This document shows, piece after piece, positions 28,045-40,668 of a stretch of 64,000 nt of DNA. The notes beneath the pieces were generated by a model, which saw only the letters and a list, made by a program, of their open reading frames with translations, did not search any database and was not told the origin of the DNA. Position numbers and translations under genes: made by a program. How positions within the stretch are numbered: the first letter of the stretch is position 1; the number at the start of each line of letters is the position of its first letter. The DNA is from Parus major (lineage: Eukaryota > Chordata > Aves > Passeriformes > Paridae), in NCBI RefSeq assembly GCF_001522545.3, contig NC_031770.1:107486130-107550129 (forward strand), in the 5' to 3' direction.

Positions 28045-31000
28045 GTAGGAGCTACAGCAGTAATGTTCCCTGAGGAGGTACTTGAGTATCCAAACTTTAT
28101 AGACCGAGTTGGTGGTAGCAGCACTGATGGCAGTAGGCCATCAGCCTTGAACAAGGAGTACTTGCAAGATCCCTTTGTTCTTCTTGAGGGCTCTGTCAAA
28201 AGCCTGGATTAACTTCCAGAAAAGAAAAGAGAGCAAATCTGTTTGCTGCTGACTAATATTGCCAAGGATCCTTTAGTCCTTTTGAGAAGTAAGATAATCT
28301 AATGGCATTATCAAGGCTGAATGGTTCTCAAGATAGATAACACCTGAATGTTACATATCTTGCCTTTCATCAAGATGATGAAGGCATAGTGGAAGAATTA
28401 TTTTTCTAACTCAAACAGTAAACTGAGAACAGATGGGGATCTTTGATAAAAAGAAAGCCTGTGTTGGCTATTTGATTAGCTGCCAGCTATTGTAGTTCAC
28501 TTGAGTTTTTTCCCCCTGTCATGCTGAACAGCCAGCCAGTTACATTCATACCATTTTTATTGTGATAAATATGGGCAAGAATAGTGTTAGAATTGAAATC
28601 TGAAATCTGGTTGCAGTCACCGAAGGGTTGCTGAGGAGAAAGGTGTATGTTTAGTGTCACTAATGCATCTGCTTTTTATTTTCATCATCAAGTACTGTAA
28701 ACTACTTGGTGAAAAAGTGTTAACTTGGAAAATAACACCCCTGCCCACACACAAAATAAAAAAAAAAAAAGCTAATTTAGAAGCTGAATTTTAAGGTGGC
28801 CTTCTGGAAAGGTGTTTTTTAAGAATTCTGTAACATTTGTATCACTAATGGATAGATAGCACTTTGTATTTAATGCCCAGGCAGGGAGAGCGTTTTGCAG
28901 AATTAAGTGACCTTTAAGTGCAAGAACAAATGTGACTTGTCATTTTTAATTTGAAGAATACTCCAGACTAAAATGTGAGTATGCCCGAACTGGATGGTCT
29001 CTGCTGCCTGAGCAGTCAGGCCCTGTAGGTGGGTGCTGTTTCTCTCTGTGGTGATAAAAGAGCCACATTTGGGAGCTTCATCCCCATAGAGGCAAACAGG
29101 TTGCCCAAGATGTTCTCATTAGCAAATAAAGAAGCTGTAAAAGTAAACTTCAGTGCTGAAACCTCCCTAATGCAGTGACGGAGAACTTTAAGATGCGTAA
29201 CTTGATTCTCCTGTCTGCTAAATGCTGATAAGAAACAGTATCTCTGCTGCAATTAGATGACAGAATAGTAAAAAAGCCATTTCAGTGGATTTCAGAAACA
29301 GCTTGGATTTGATTTTTGCCCAGAGATTCAGGTATTTATTACAGTACCAATAAACAAGAATTAGTTTTGAACACTGCTAAAATTCTTTCCTTCAGTGGTA
29401 CCAGATGTGATTTTTATTATAAAGCAATGAGTTTCACTGTCAGTTCAGGTATGAGCTAATATATGCTTAAGTACATAACACTGATTCTTCACCTGTTATT
29501 CAATTGGTCTTTCTTAAACCAAGGGAATAGTAAAACTTAGTGAGATTGAGAAAAAGTTTGAATGCTTAAAAATGCAACGATTTCTTTTAACTGCTTGGCT
29601 GTGTATTGCTTCCCCAAGAGATGGATTAAAGCTGTTATTTAACCATGCTGCTATATTAGTGTGTGTGGGGAACTAGTTAGATGTTCACAAAGAAGATACT
29701 TGTACCACAAGTACCTTCTGACCGTTTTCTTGCATTTAATATAAATATATTAATTCACATAATTAATATAAAATCAAGTTTGCTATATTTGGGCCTTCTC
29801 CTCCCTGCCATCCCACATAGAAGCTGACATAGTATAATTAACTTTATTACTAATATAGTCCTAGAAATGCTGCATTAGAGTCCCTCATCTTGTTGCTGTA
29901 ACTATCTCTGATACCTTTACTTTTGCTGTTTTATCTTGACCTTTGTTTTGTTTCTTAATTTAGTGATTCTATTTTTTTGTGCCAGTTTGAGATAAGAAAC
30001 ATTAATGTTTCCTTCAGAATGTATACATTAAAGTATTTTTCTTCAGAATTTCTATACTGGGTTCTAGGAACTGAGGGGGAAAAGCAAGATGGTTTCTTTA
30101 GAAACATTGGCCACTTTCTCCCATTTTTTTTTTCATTGATTCAACTCTCCATTGATACTGGAAATGGCAGTCTGAGAGGGGCCTGCAGACACACTGTGCA
30201 TTCAGCTGCATGTGCCACACAAATACTTACCTAAGTCACAGTGCTCAGGGGTTTGGTGTGTCACTGGAGTCTGTTGTGTGCACTCCATGGCTCTCAACAA
30301 GAGTCTGGCCTTAAGTGGAGGCAGGGAATGAAGAAATTTGGTCAGATGTCAATTCCTGAACTTGATTTTGTTCCCCTGGCTGTCTGTTCTGGTTCCTTCA
30401 TTCTGTGCACTGGTGTTCCAGCCAGTTTGATGAACTGCTGGTGGCTCTTCAGTGGCTTTTACTGGAAAGGCAAGCTCAGAAATTGGATATAAGCAAATAA
30501 AGAATTGGGAGTGGAAAATACCTATTTATTCAGTGTTAGTAGAGCTCTTGAGGGTTTGTGCTCACTGTGACTAGGGAAGGGAAAGGGAGCAAAAAAATAT
30601 GGAAAAATACAGAGGAGTAGGCTCATGCTGTTGGCTGTTATTGACTAATAAAGGAAAGCAACAAACTGCTTTAAAATACATGAAAAGTGTCACTTGTCAC
30701 TGACAGCTAGGTGACAGAATTTGGCCTGAATGCAGCCATTACCTCACAGACACATTTAGGAGCTGTCTTCTTGCTTTCAGGCTTCACATAGAGCTGGGAG
30801 GGTTTGGTTCCTTTTCCAGGAGACAACTGAATGCTTTCTAACTCATTCCTGTGAGAAGTTTACATTCTGATAAGTGTGAAATGAGGGATTTTTTTCTAAA
30901 ATTAGCAAAGTAGTTATTGCTTGGGAACAGGCTGTGAAGTCTGGTGCTGAGGGGGATCTTAACATGACTGAGGGTTTGAATTTCTCACAGAAGCTTCTGT

Positions 31001-31149
31001 GCACACTCTGTTATCGCTTACAGTTATAACTCGCTTCTGGGGAAGTGCATTTTGCCCTCTTCATTCAGCTGTATTTTAACTACTGATGAGTTCAGTAAAC
31101 ACACTGGTATGTTTAATTTTTGTCTTTTGACTCTTTTGTTTGTTTGAAG
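28045..31149 (+). other. ENPP5: ENPP5 intron
   Basis: This 3.1 kb interval between two ENPP5 coding exons contains no recognisable exon and no clear interspersed repeat. It is AT-rich unique sequence with short A-runs near 28758-28770. Confidence 0.85.
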
Positions 31150-31326
31150 GCAAACTGGATGAAGTATATGAAGCTTTGGCCAATGCTCATCCCAACATGA
31201 CTGTATATAAAAAGGAGCAGATTCCAGATAGATTTCATTACAAACACAACAGTAAAATTCAGCCTATCTTAGCAGTGGCTGATAAAGGATGGGAAATTGT
31301 ACATAACAAGACTGAAAGTTTTCTAA
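31150..31326 (+). CDS. ENPP5: ENPP5 second coding exon
   Basis: The exon completes the glycine split after LPKE and encodes KLDEVYEALANAHPNMTVYK through VHNKTESFL, 58 full codons, leaving one base for the next exon. It covers the C-terminal part of the catalytic fold, with IQPILAVADKGWEIV, a segment that ENPP4 and ENPP5 share (ENPP4 has [15 protein letters not shown]). NMT and NKT are possible N-glycosylation sites. The acceptor is TTTGAAG before 31150 and the donor is A|GTAAGT. Phases (1 in, 1 out) equal those of the paralogous ENPP4 exon, which has 171 nt against 177 here. Confidence 0.95.
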
Positions 31327-32641
31327 GTAAGTATTCTGTCTTTATAACATTTTGCTGTATCTTCCAAGGCAGGGACCATACATGGTGCTTTCTTTCCTAG
31401 TATCAACAACCAATATTCATTTTTAATTTCTTTTAAGGCTGGAAGGGAAAACTTAAGTGTGTAAAATTTATATTTTTTTCCCCTGATGGGATGGGAAGCA
31501 CCCTACTGTTAAGGGAGGAGGATCTGCACTTACTGTTTCTTTAAACATTAAACTAACTGAGATAAGAAAAATCACGTGTTTTAGTGGCCCCATGCTTGAG
31601 GTCTTTCAGGATGTAGCAAACCAACAAGCACTTCCTGAGAGATTAAAAAAGAAAGTTGTAACTGAATGTGTTGAGTAGAGGGTAAATAGGGTTGTTTTAC
31701 TATGTTTTACTTATTTACTGGTGAAGGGTTGGGTTGGGTTGGAAAATACAAGAACATTTTCTGAGAGTTCTCAGCTTGTGTGGGCACTACACTGAGAGTA
31801 ACCTCATTCTATTGCTACAAAGTCTTTGAATATTGTGTTACTGCACACCAGTGATTTTCATTTGCCTTGGAGGAAAAAATGTATTGTAGGTGATTTGAAG
31901 GAATGAAACTCCCAACGCTTTCAAGTTCCTCACCTTGTAGTTTTGAAATTTATTATAGGTAGCATGGAGACAGTGAACTGTAACTTCTTGGTAACCTAAA
32001 ACACAGGTGTCATATGGTCAATTCTTACATTTCTAAAGGAGAACCTTTTGAACTTTGCTGCTGGTTATGAATCTGACGAGTGTTACCAGCAAGACTTAAT
32101 AACATTTTCAGTAGCTGCTGAGCTTCTTGTGCCTGTGTGTTTGACACATTCCTAGGTTTTAATGCCCCTGCCAGCAATGGGCACCCACCAGTTCTTCTTC
32201 CTTGTTGAGGAGTTGATGGTGCATGAAATTGTCAGTGTCTCTTTGGAACCACACCAACAGTCTGACTCTACATGTTTTTATTTAATTTTCCCTAAGAGTT
32301 CTGGACCAGTTGCAAAGTTGGAGCTTTTCCTTGAGAAAAATCAAGGAATTTTGGGTGTACACAGTGGGCCATTGATAATGCTGTTAATGCCATATGAGCT
32401 CACTTTTTTTCCCCCCTCTTTGTAAATAATGCTCTCCATTGTGGGTTTTTTAGGTATTTTCCCTTTGTAGTTCTGAGACTTGCTATGTGCTAGGAGACAT
32501 TTGTGCTGCAAATCAAAACAGTTCCGCTAAACCTCTATAAGAATGGCTGTGCCTTTTCTGCATTCTGCTAATTTTAGGAAAATGTTCAATGCTTGTTTTG
32601 CAACTTTGGGTTGTTGACCTTTATCTATCTTTTATTTCTAG
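31327..32641 (+). other. ENPP5: ENPP5 last intron
   Basis: This 1.3 kb interval has no exon and no repeat that I recognise. It ends with TATCTTTTATTTCTAG, a good acceptor before 32642. Confidence 0.85.
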
Positions 32642-33012
32642 TTGGCAATCATGGATATGACAACACCGAACCAGAAATGCATCCCATTTTTTTGGCAGTT
32701 GGGCCAGCTTTCAGAAAGAATGCCACCAAACAATTCATGAATGCTACAGACTTGTACCCCTTACTGTGCCATCTGCTTGGCATCAGCCCCCTGCCCAACA
32801 ATGGTTCCTTCAAAGCTGTGAAGGATATACTTGCTGAGAAAGTTCCTGGAGCCCGTGGAGCAGATTCCTACTCCACTGTTGTAGGAGTCTTCCTGGGCAG
32901 CCTGCTCGTTCTGGTTTTCACTGCCGTTTTTGTTAAGCATTTTGTCCTTGCCCAAGCAAATTCCATGCAAATCCGACACACTGAAGCCGCCCAGCCACTG
33001 CTGCAAGATTAA
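32642..33012 (+). CDS. ENPP5: ENPP5 last coding exon: final zinc ligand and membrane anchor
   Basis: The exon encodes GNHGYDNTEPEMHPIFLAVG, giving the last metal ligand His337, then a stretch with NAT, NAT and NGS N-glycosylation sites. A single membrane segment follows (STVVGVFLGSLLVLVFTAVFV, about residues 410-431), and a short cytosolic tail ending AAQPLLQD, close to the mammalian AQPLLQA end. The TAA stop is at 33010-33012. Total length is 456 residues from Met 27222, or 470 from 27180, against 477 in human from memory. All seven residues expected in the active site are intact over the three exons, so the product should be a folded enzyme. Confidence 0.95.
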
Positions 33013-34225
33013 TAACACCTGGGATTATTTCCTGTTTGAGGCTTAAAATAAGCCTATCAAAAGAAAATAAACAATGGAGGTGGATCAGCATGAGTATGTG
33101 GAGTGAAAGGAGATGGATGCTGATCCATTGGTACTCTGGGGCATGAACAGACCAGGGATGGAGAGAGAGCATATTCCTGTTACACCCTGCAGCCACTTCA
33201 TCTTCCAGGGCTTGAAGATATCCTAGGTAAATCTGGGAAGCTCTGTGTGTATATAGACCTGTAGTGACAATAGACCTCAAATACCTTATTATGGCTATTT
33301 TTAGGGAAATAACATCAACTGGGTTGCACTTCAGAGAGTATTAATGGTAATTTCATTTCCCACCCTCTTTTTTGTTTTATTCTTTGAGGATTTTTTGAGT
33401 CTCTTTGATTTTAACAAGTCACTGAATGGTACTTAACTTCTTTGTTAGTATTTTTCTTCCCTGCCCAAGGAAGCTTTTGCATAGATCACCATTACAGGTA
33501 ACTTGATTAAGGGTTAAATCCTTCAGGAAAGAACATTATTATTCAGCTAGATCATGCAGTGCTAGGTGTCTAAATTTAGAGTTACATATATTTCTTCAAA
33601 TTCCTATCTTAACTGTAGACCCAAAATACAAATCTTAAGTGGTATTGCCTTTAGCAATCAGCATTAAACTGCTTGATTCTTAATGTTTTAAAAATTAATT
33701 TAAGTAAATGTAGGTTTTTACCACTTTAGATACAATTTTAGATAAATGTAGGTCTTTACTTTTTCTCTTTCATGTACACTGCACTAGATTTTCTAGGACT
33801 TCCATGCAGCTGGCAGGATAAAGACATGTACAAGCACCACAGCTGTATATCCAAATGGAGTCTTCTATTTCTGTGGTACTAAGGGAGGTGAATAAGTTAA
33901 GGAACAAGGATGCTCCAGCTGGTTTCAGAGTGTTGTCAGTCTTGTCCCTGGTCTGCTACTGAAGATTCTGAGTTTGACTTGTGTCTTGTGCTTTGTCTGC
34001 TTTGTCTGGGTTGGTCTTGGAATGGGATGATCAGGATTACAGTTGCAGTTTAAGAGGCAGCTATATAAATCTTAAGCCATATGTGTTCATCTGAAAAAGC
34101 ACATTTTAATAATTAAAAAAAAGGTGTAGGACTGGAGTTTATTTTTCCAGAGGAAAACTTCTGTCAGGGAAGAATATTAGTCCTGAATCAACAAAGGCAC
34201 ATATTCTTACTCTTTTGCTTGTGGC

Positions 34226-34231
34226 AATAAA
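34226..34231 (+). terminator. ENPP5: Candidate poly(A) signal, ENPP5
   Basis: AATAAA is followed by CTTGCGAGTGTAGTTGTGGGGTTTTTTT, a strong GU/U-rich downstream pattern. It would give a 3'UTR of about 1.2 kb. AATAAA also occurs 53 nt after the stop codon (33065-33070), without a comparable GT-rich element. Confidence 0.5.
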
Positions 34232-36512
34232 TCTTGCGAGTGTAGTTGTGGGGTTTTTTTGTGGGCTCACTTAAATGGTGAGAATCTGCTGACTAAAGTT
34301 TGTATGAAAAACATTCTGTAGTTGTTGAGAAAAGTTATCTAATGTCAGACTTCTCCCCTTCTCCCTGTGAGATGATAGTATTTCTCAGCACTTTGTTGCT
34401 GAGTACAATGCCTGAAGGAGAAAGAAACTTTCAAAATTAGTAAAGTAGCAGATTAGGTATTTTTAAATTCAATTTATGTCTGTATCCACACCCCCCAGCA
34501 GAGGACAAGGATGTAGATGTGCTCTGCCAAATCAAGGGTGTGGCTGACAGGCAGTACTTCAAGGCAAGGGCTGGGGTACAAAATTCCTTTTGCTGGGCTA
34601 AATTCCAGACTCAATGAAGATCTGTTGTGCTTCTCTGTGATGGCAGGGACACTCACTTGGCACCAAGCTGCCTTGCAGACAGATGTGGACATTTCCAGAG
34701 GCCACATTTGGGTGCAGCGAATGCTTCCAAGGGAAGGCAATGAAATAGCCCAACTTAAGGGTTATGCTGAAAGTTCAGCTGTAACAGTAACTTTAAGAAA
34801 GCAGAAAAAAATGCAAGTCTGAAAAAAAGCCCTTGATTTGGGGGATGTGTATGAAATCCTGTCAACTCCAGATGACTCGGTGCTGTTACTGTGCTGTGAA
34901 CTGCCTTGTTTTCCTGCATTGCCATTTTCTTAAGAAAAAACTGAAGGAAAAGGTCTGTAAGGCTGGTTCTTAGTGCAGCTAGCCATCAGCTGTGCCTAAA
35001 GTTGAATTTGCTGGCACAGGTAAAACTGAGTGCTGCAGAGGCTCCAGCTGAACCACAGCAGTAACGTGTTCACAGCAGTTTTCAGAGACCTCAAGTCTGA
35101 GCACAAAACCCAAACCTCTGAGTTGTTACTAATCCCTTCCAAAAAGTGGATGGCACACAGCAAAGGGATGCACCGAGTCCACCTTTTCTTGCTTATTTGC
35201 AGCTTAAAGATGAATTGTAGCACAAATGGACTGTGTGTTTAAAAGGAGATCTGCAGGCTTTGTTAAGGCAGTAACAGTGACAACAATGCCATAACCCTCA
35301 CCTGTAGCTTCTGCACTTTGGAACATGTTGCTGTACTAGAAATTCTTCTTATTGCAGTAATTTCATAGCAGTGATCATGGCAAATGTAAAAATAACTGGG
35401 TTGTAATCTCAGAGCTTTTCCTTAAACCCCACTTTAATTGTGGCAAGCATAGTTCTATCATCAGCCAAAGTGACCCTTGATTTTAAGGAGGGGGCAGTTT
35501 GTGTTGATCAGTCATTTGGGACTTAGATTTACTTGCCCAAATAGGCACCAAGGATAGAGCAGTAGGTTTCCTCCAACAAAGGGTTTGGGAACAATAATAC
35601 TCAGAATGGGCTGGGGACACGAATGTGAGAATTGTTGATGTCATTGTTCTGTATTGCACTGTGAGGCCCTTCTTTGAGGAGGGCAAAATAAAACTTTGTA
35701 AAAAAAATTAAGGGAATCTTGTAGCATTTGGGTATTTCAGATTAGGGTCAAACATTTCATTTATTCTTAAGTGTATTTGCAGGTAGCTCTTGGGTAGTTC
35801 CTTTTTAGGACATTTGCCCAACGGTGTTAAGTTAGCTTAATGGGAGTGAGCTTAATGAAATTGAAAGCACAGATGATGCCACTGGAGAAAAACAGCTATT
35901 TTTTCTCTGATGTGACATTTTGTCAGACACCTTTTTGGGTGGGGGGGACATGGGATTTGGTTTCTCTGTATATGAGACTTTCTATGATGTACAAACAAGT
36001 TTATTGGAAGGAGAATTTGAGTAGACTGTGTAATTTAAACTTGGAAACCAAGAATGATGCATGGTGTGTTTCATTACTGACCTGTGGAGCATTCAGATGT
36101 CAAATGTTTTCTTTGTTTCTTCTTGTTTGGAAATGCTGAAGTTAAAATACATCTTTGCTATAATGCTGTCAAGCATGGAGTGCTGGCTTCATTTAAAACA
36201 CTTCAGGAAAACAAAGTTGAACTGGGGGGAGATTGTTGGGGGAGAATGTTTTCAACTTGTATGCATCCCAGATATTCTCTGGACTCTGCAAAGTGTATGC
36301 CTTTTTTAAAAATAACTGAAAGTGTGATAGAACTTTGGAATTTTAGGTCACAGTTCTTATATAACAGACTTCTTGATTCCCACCTTGCTGCCATATATGG
36401 AAGAAACAGCTATCAGTTACCAATAGTGGGAATCCAGTTTCTTTAACTAAAAAAAAAAGTCTTCCAGACTTGGTCAAAAGCCGCAGTAATGCTGCTACAA
36501 GAAATGCAGTCT

Positions 36513-36513
<1 letters not shown>

Positions 36514-36544
<31 letters not shown>
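36514..36544. repeat. Poly(A) run of 31
   Basis: Thirty-one consecutive A bases follow ATGCAGTCTC and precede GCAGAAAAATTAG. A second A-run of 10 lies 65 bp earlier. The pure homopolymer is liable to length error in the assembly. Confidence 0.95.
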
Positions 36545-36545
<1 letters not shown>

Positions 36546-36559
36546 CAGAAAAATTAGAT

Positions 36560-36750
36560 TCATTAAATCACTTAGAAAAGACCTTTAAGATCATCCAGTC
36601 CAACCATTAGCCCAGAACTGCCAAGCCTGTTGTAAGATGAAATGTTGTGCAAACTGACTTTTCATACAATCACAGAATAGTTTGGGTTGGAGGGGACCTT
36701 AAAGATCAGCTCATTTCAACACCCCTGCCCCCCCCACCCCTGACCTCCAT
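36560..36750 (-). mobile_element. Two adjacent CR1 3'-end scraps
   Basis: The first (36560-36625) reads AAAAGACCTTTAAGATCATCCAGTCCAACCATTAGCCCAGAACTGCCAAG. The second (36665-36750) has its own tail, CAATCACAGAATAGTTTGGGTTGGAGGGGACC, followed by AAAGATCAGCTCATTTCAACACCCC and a C-run. They are two different CR1 types inserted side by side in the same orientation. Confidence 0.7.
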
Positions 36751-38729
36751 TAGAAATGTGAACAGGACAGTCTTGACCTGCATGTGGGAGAAGGACAAAT
36801 GTTCAGTGGTTGGGTCCTGTTCTGTAAAATGGAAATTTAACAGGTTTACTTCCCAGTTTTCTTCCCTTCTTAAATAATGCCATGGATGCTGTCTTGACAA
36901 TATCTATGCTGCTTTACAAACCTTTGGTGGCATGTTTGCCCTACAGTAAAGGTGACATAAGCATTTATTAGATAGTAAACTACAGAAATTGTTGCAAGCA
37001 CATGAAAATAATAAATTCAATAGTGGTATCAGCCTTTCCATAATGAAATCCTAATCTGAATCCTATTAACAAACCTCCATTACTGGATTTTTGCAGTAAA
37101 AGATGCTGCCACGCATGTTAGAGCAAACATCTGTCCCTGTGGCCTGGTCCTTGGAGGTACACAAAGTTGGTTTATTTTCACAGGCAGTGTGCAGGCAGGA
37201 AGTTACTGAAAGCAGTGTTTCAGAGCTGTAGTCAGGTGAAATCACCTTAATTCTGGAACTGTTTCCATGATGCCAGTGCCCAAAAAGCACAGGACCCCGG
37301 AGAGGTGGACATTCTAGCATTGCTGTACTCAGTGTGGAGAGTTCCTGTATGGAGGCAGTCAGTCTAACATCAGCCTTCAGTGCTGGGAAGTGTCACTAAA
37401 TATCCCTTATTACTCTCTAAACTGCAGGAACTTTTCCCTGAATTACCCTGCCCTGTATGACCTTTGCTGAGTTGTGTCTATTTAGCATGTCATTAAATGT
37501 TGCCACAAACTAGTGTCCCTTTATTGCAGCCTTGAGAAAGAACAAGCCACAGCTTTGCTGTTCTTGTTCTGAACTGGCTGCCCAAAAGGAAACCAGCTAC
37601 TGGCTTTCATGAGAATTACTTCACACAAACCAGAATGAGGCAGTGGAAATGTTTTGTGATGTTTAAAGCTCTATTTTTAAAAAATAATTATCCTTAAATA
37701 AATCAACTGCATGTCTTAAAGACAGAAAGATGTCTTTTCTAGATTCTGTTGATTAGTACATGATCTGTATGAAACTGGATGTACAAGAGCTACTGTGAAA
37801 CCTTTTGTGCCAGGAAGAACACTCAGCACCCTTACAGACCACACCACATCTTTGGAAAAGAAAATAATCAGCAGTGCAACTGGAATATAATTTATCCTAC
37901 TTAACACCTATATTCCCTCTTTAAACCCTTTCCACAGTGGCACTCTCCCATCTTCATGCTAAAGGGAGGAGGAACAGAGGGTGATAAGGATTTCCACCAG
38001 ACACAGCCACTTGCTGATTTCACAGCAGCTCAGTACCTGTAGCAGTTCCCATCAGAAGGGACTGCCTAGAGCTAGGAGGAGAAATGCATTTAGACCTGGA
38101 CTTCCCCAGCTGTAGCAATATTGCTATTTCAGATCAGAGTTCTGCTATCATGGTTCAATCAGCATTTGCAGTTCTGGTCACCAAAGCCTTGCTGCTACCT
38201 TTGCTGCCTGCCTGGGAGGGGATTCACAGAGGAACTGAGAGCACATCCACCACATGCTGTGTGACAGCTGCTGGGGGGAAGGAACAGAGTGGAGAAAATC
38301 AGTTTTAGCTTCTAGAAAAAAACCCAAAATTCACAGGTAAAGGACACAATGTCTGCCAGAAAGGTAAACTCAGTCAAGCCTTTCCAAACAAAGATGCAAA
38401 GCATCTCCAGTAATTCTCTGACTGACCCTCTGAGGATCCCACTCTGGATTACCAGAATTACAAGAACCTAACGAAACTCTTAACACAGGAATTCAAGCAT
38501 CCTCCTTTTTACGGCATATCTAAACCTAGGTTCTACCCTGAAACACATTCTCTTTGTAGTTACTCATTAACCTGACATCTTGGTGTATGTAATAATTAAT
38601 TTAAATATGGCAGGATGAGGAAATGACTCCATGTTCAGTCCAGCTACTGCTCTAGAATATCAACAGGCTAAAATCCAGTACACCCTGGCAGTAGCAGCAC
38701 AGACTTTTCAAAAGGCCTGAGCCTCTTTC

Positions 38730-38763
38730 AATTAATCTGAACTCTTTCAAGTTCAGATTAATT
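38730..38763. repeat. Inverted repeat, 14-bp arms with a 6-nt loop
   Basis: AATTAATCTGAACT and AGTTCAGATTAATT are exact reverse complements, separated by CTTTCA. The element lies in the interval between the converging ENPP5 and ENPP4 genes and could form an RNA hairpin on either strand. Confidence 0.9.
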
Positions 38764-40303
38764 CAGAATAAAACATTAGTAAGTAATAATTAGTAGTTTG
38801 AAAAAAAAAAAAAAAGCAGAACTGGTTAGGTTTTGGATTGTCTTTTTAATCAAGTATAATGGAATCTCTAGAGAGGAAGACACTTTAATAAAACTTCCAC
38901 ACATTTATAAAGCTCAAATTTATTTTTTCCAGTGGCCAGTTCAAAGTAACCCCTTCCCTCCAAAGTTCCTGCTCCCTCCATATCGGATCATTAAAAGGCT
39001 GTGGCCAACACCAAATTGCAATGAATTTGAAGCTGTGAAAGAGAAACCCCCTTGCTGCCAGGTACCTCTGTCACTTTATTTTTTAAAACCATCAGAAAAG
39101 GACTTGGTAACTGCAGTTCTCTTTTTGGGTTAGCAATAACAATTTAATCTCACTGAAAGACAAGGTACCATTTAAGGCTTTCTCAATCAAACTATTTTTT
39201 TTAATAGCAAGTTACTAGATGACCATTAACAAAGAATTAAGAGTTTCAATTAAGAGAACAGTTAGCTCTGGTCTTCATCAGGAATTTCCATCTATGTACC
39301 TCAAGCATTATAATTTGTTTTTTGAGATAAGATCTGCTAACTTCTTCCTTTAAATTTCCAGGGTTTAAAATATGAGTTTGGAATCCTTGCTTGATGACTT
39401 GCACATCAAACTTTGAATTGTTGCTTTTTAGCACAACAGCCTTCAAGAGACAATTATGAGCTGGTACACAGGGCAGAACCACCTTTATCTCAAAAACACC
39501 TTCAGCAGAATTTACTCCTGAGAAATTTTCCACAGGGTTTAGGAGCAGTGATTTTACACTTAAAACTGATGAAACTGGGTAATTCAGACTCCCAGGTTAA
39601 GTTGACTTTCTAGAGATAAGGTAGTAGTGCCATCCCAGCTGGATCTGTGGATCTAAGTCATCCAGAGACACATATCCAGAAATGTCAGAGCCACCTGCCC
39701 AAGCTTCTAAGTGCTGAACCACATAATTTATTGCTTAAAATAGAAGAGATATGCACTAGTTCCTTCACCACTGACTTCTGTTTCCTTTCTCAGAAATTTG
39801 TCACATTGCTGCCTTAGGGTAGAAACAAAAGTCTTGGATCTTCTCTTTCCCCAAATTTAAGGGCACACCAGAATATACTCTCAAAACAAAACTAACTCCT
39901 AGCTCTCAATAAAGTTTTTCTTTCCAACACAGGTGCAACAACACTAAAAGTAGTCAATATTAATTTAGTACAAAAAAAGCAATTATAATTTACAAATACT
40001 AAAATTCACTTTGTCTATCTTGGCTACTCACACTCTGGAGTCTCATTCTGAAAGTGTTCAGAGGCTTGAATGAAAAACTAAGCATCCTTATTTTGTTAAG
40101 CATCTCTTCCAGTAAAAAGCCACCTGTTCACTGTTTGGTTATGAAAATATTTTTATATGACACTAGTCACACAAATCAGCAGGGTCTGGCTGTACAGTAT
40201 TTTACACAGATAAAGTGCATCAAACAAAGAATGCCATCCAGTGCAAATTGAAACTATTTTCCTGAAATCACAACGTAGGAAGCGAGGCTCGGCTCCCTCC
40301 GCG

Positions 40304-40668
40304 CTATCCAATCAAAGGATCATCGTCATCACTCTGTAACTGGAGCCGGGCAAAGGGCCGGGAAGGAGCCACTCTGTTCTTGGAGATGATGATGATGCAG
40401 GTGAAAGTGCTGAGAACCATGAAAACCCCGATGACGATCCCAATGGCCTCAGGAACACTGATGCACCACTGGTCAGCCAGCAGGCACTTGGTGTTGGCAA
40501 AGGTGCCGTTGTGCGGCCGCGGGGCGAGCCTCAGGACGTGGCACATCATGGGGTAGATGTCCACGATGTCCAGGCTGCCGTGGCTGTAGCTGCGTCGGAA
40601 GGCGGGACCGCGCGCGGCCAGGAACGGGTGCATGCTGGGCAGGGCGTTGTCATAGCCATGGTCCCCCA
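40304..40668 (-). CDS. ENPP4: ENPP4 last coding exon: final zinc ligand and membrane anchor
   Basis: Read on the minus strand, the exon starts after a CGCTGCAG acceptor and encodes [20 protein letters not shown], with the metal ligand His335, then [15 protein letters not shown], an NGT glycosylation site, [10 protein letters not shown], a membrane segment ([21 protein letters not shown], about residues 406-426) and a basic then acidic tail ending [11 protein letters not shown] before TAG at 40304-40306. The DDDDPLIG end is the same as in mammalian ENPP4, recalled from memory, and looks like an acidic dileucine-type sorting signal. The total protein is 452 residues against 453 in human. Translation upstream into the intron gives a long open frame that is not coding. 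Confidence 0.95.

Larger units (their letters stand above)
33013..40303. other. Convergent intergenic interval with ENPP5 and ENPP4 3'UTRs
   Basis: ENPP5 and ENPP4 end towards each other, 7.3 kb apart. ENPP5 candidate poly(A) signals are AATAAA at 34226-34231, followed by GTGTAGTTGTGGGGTTTTTTT, and another near 35687. For ENPP4 on the minus strand, TTTATT at 39727-39732 (AATAAA on that strand) is a candidate 0.57 kb after its stop. The rest holds an A-run of 31 (36514-36544), two antisense CR1 scraps (36560-36750) and a 14-bp-arm hairpin (38730-38763). No further gene is seen. Confidence 0.6.

Noticed and set aside
36084..36446. Open frame of 120 codons between ENPP5 and ENPP4
   Set aside because: Overlapped by other frames of similar length, no domain, and ends at an A-run; looks like chance.
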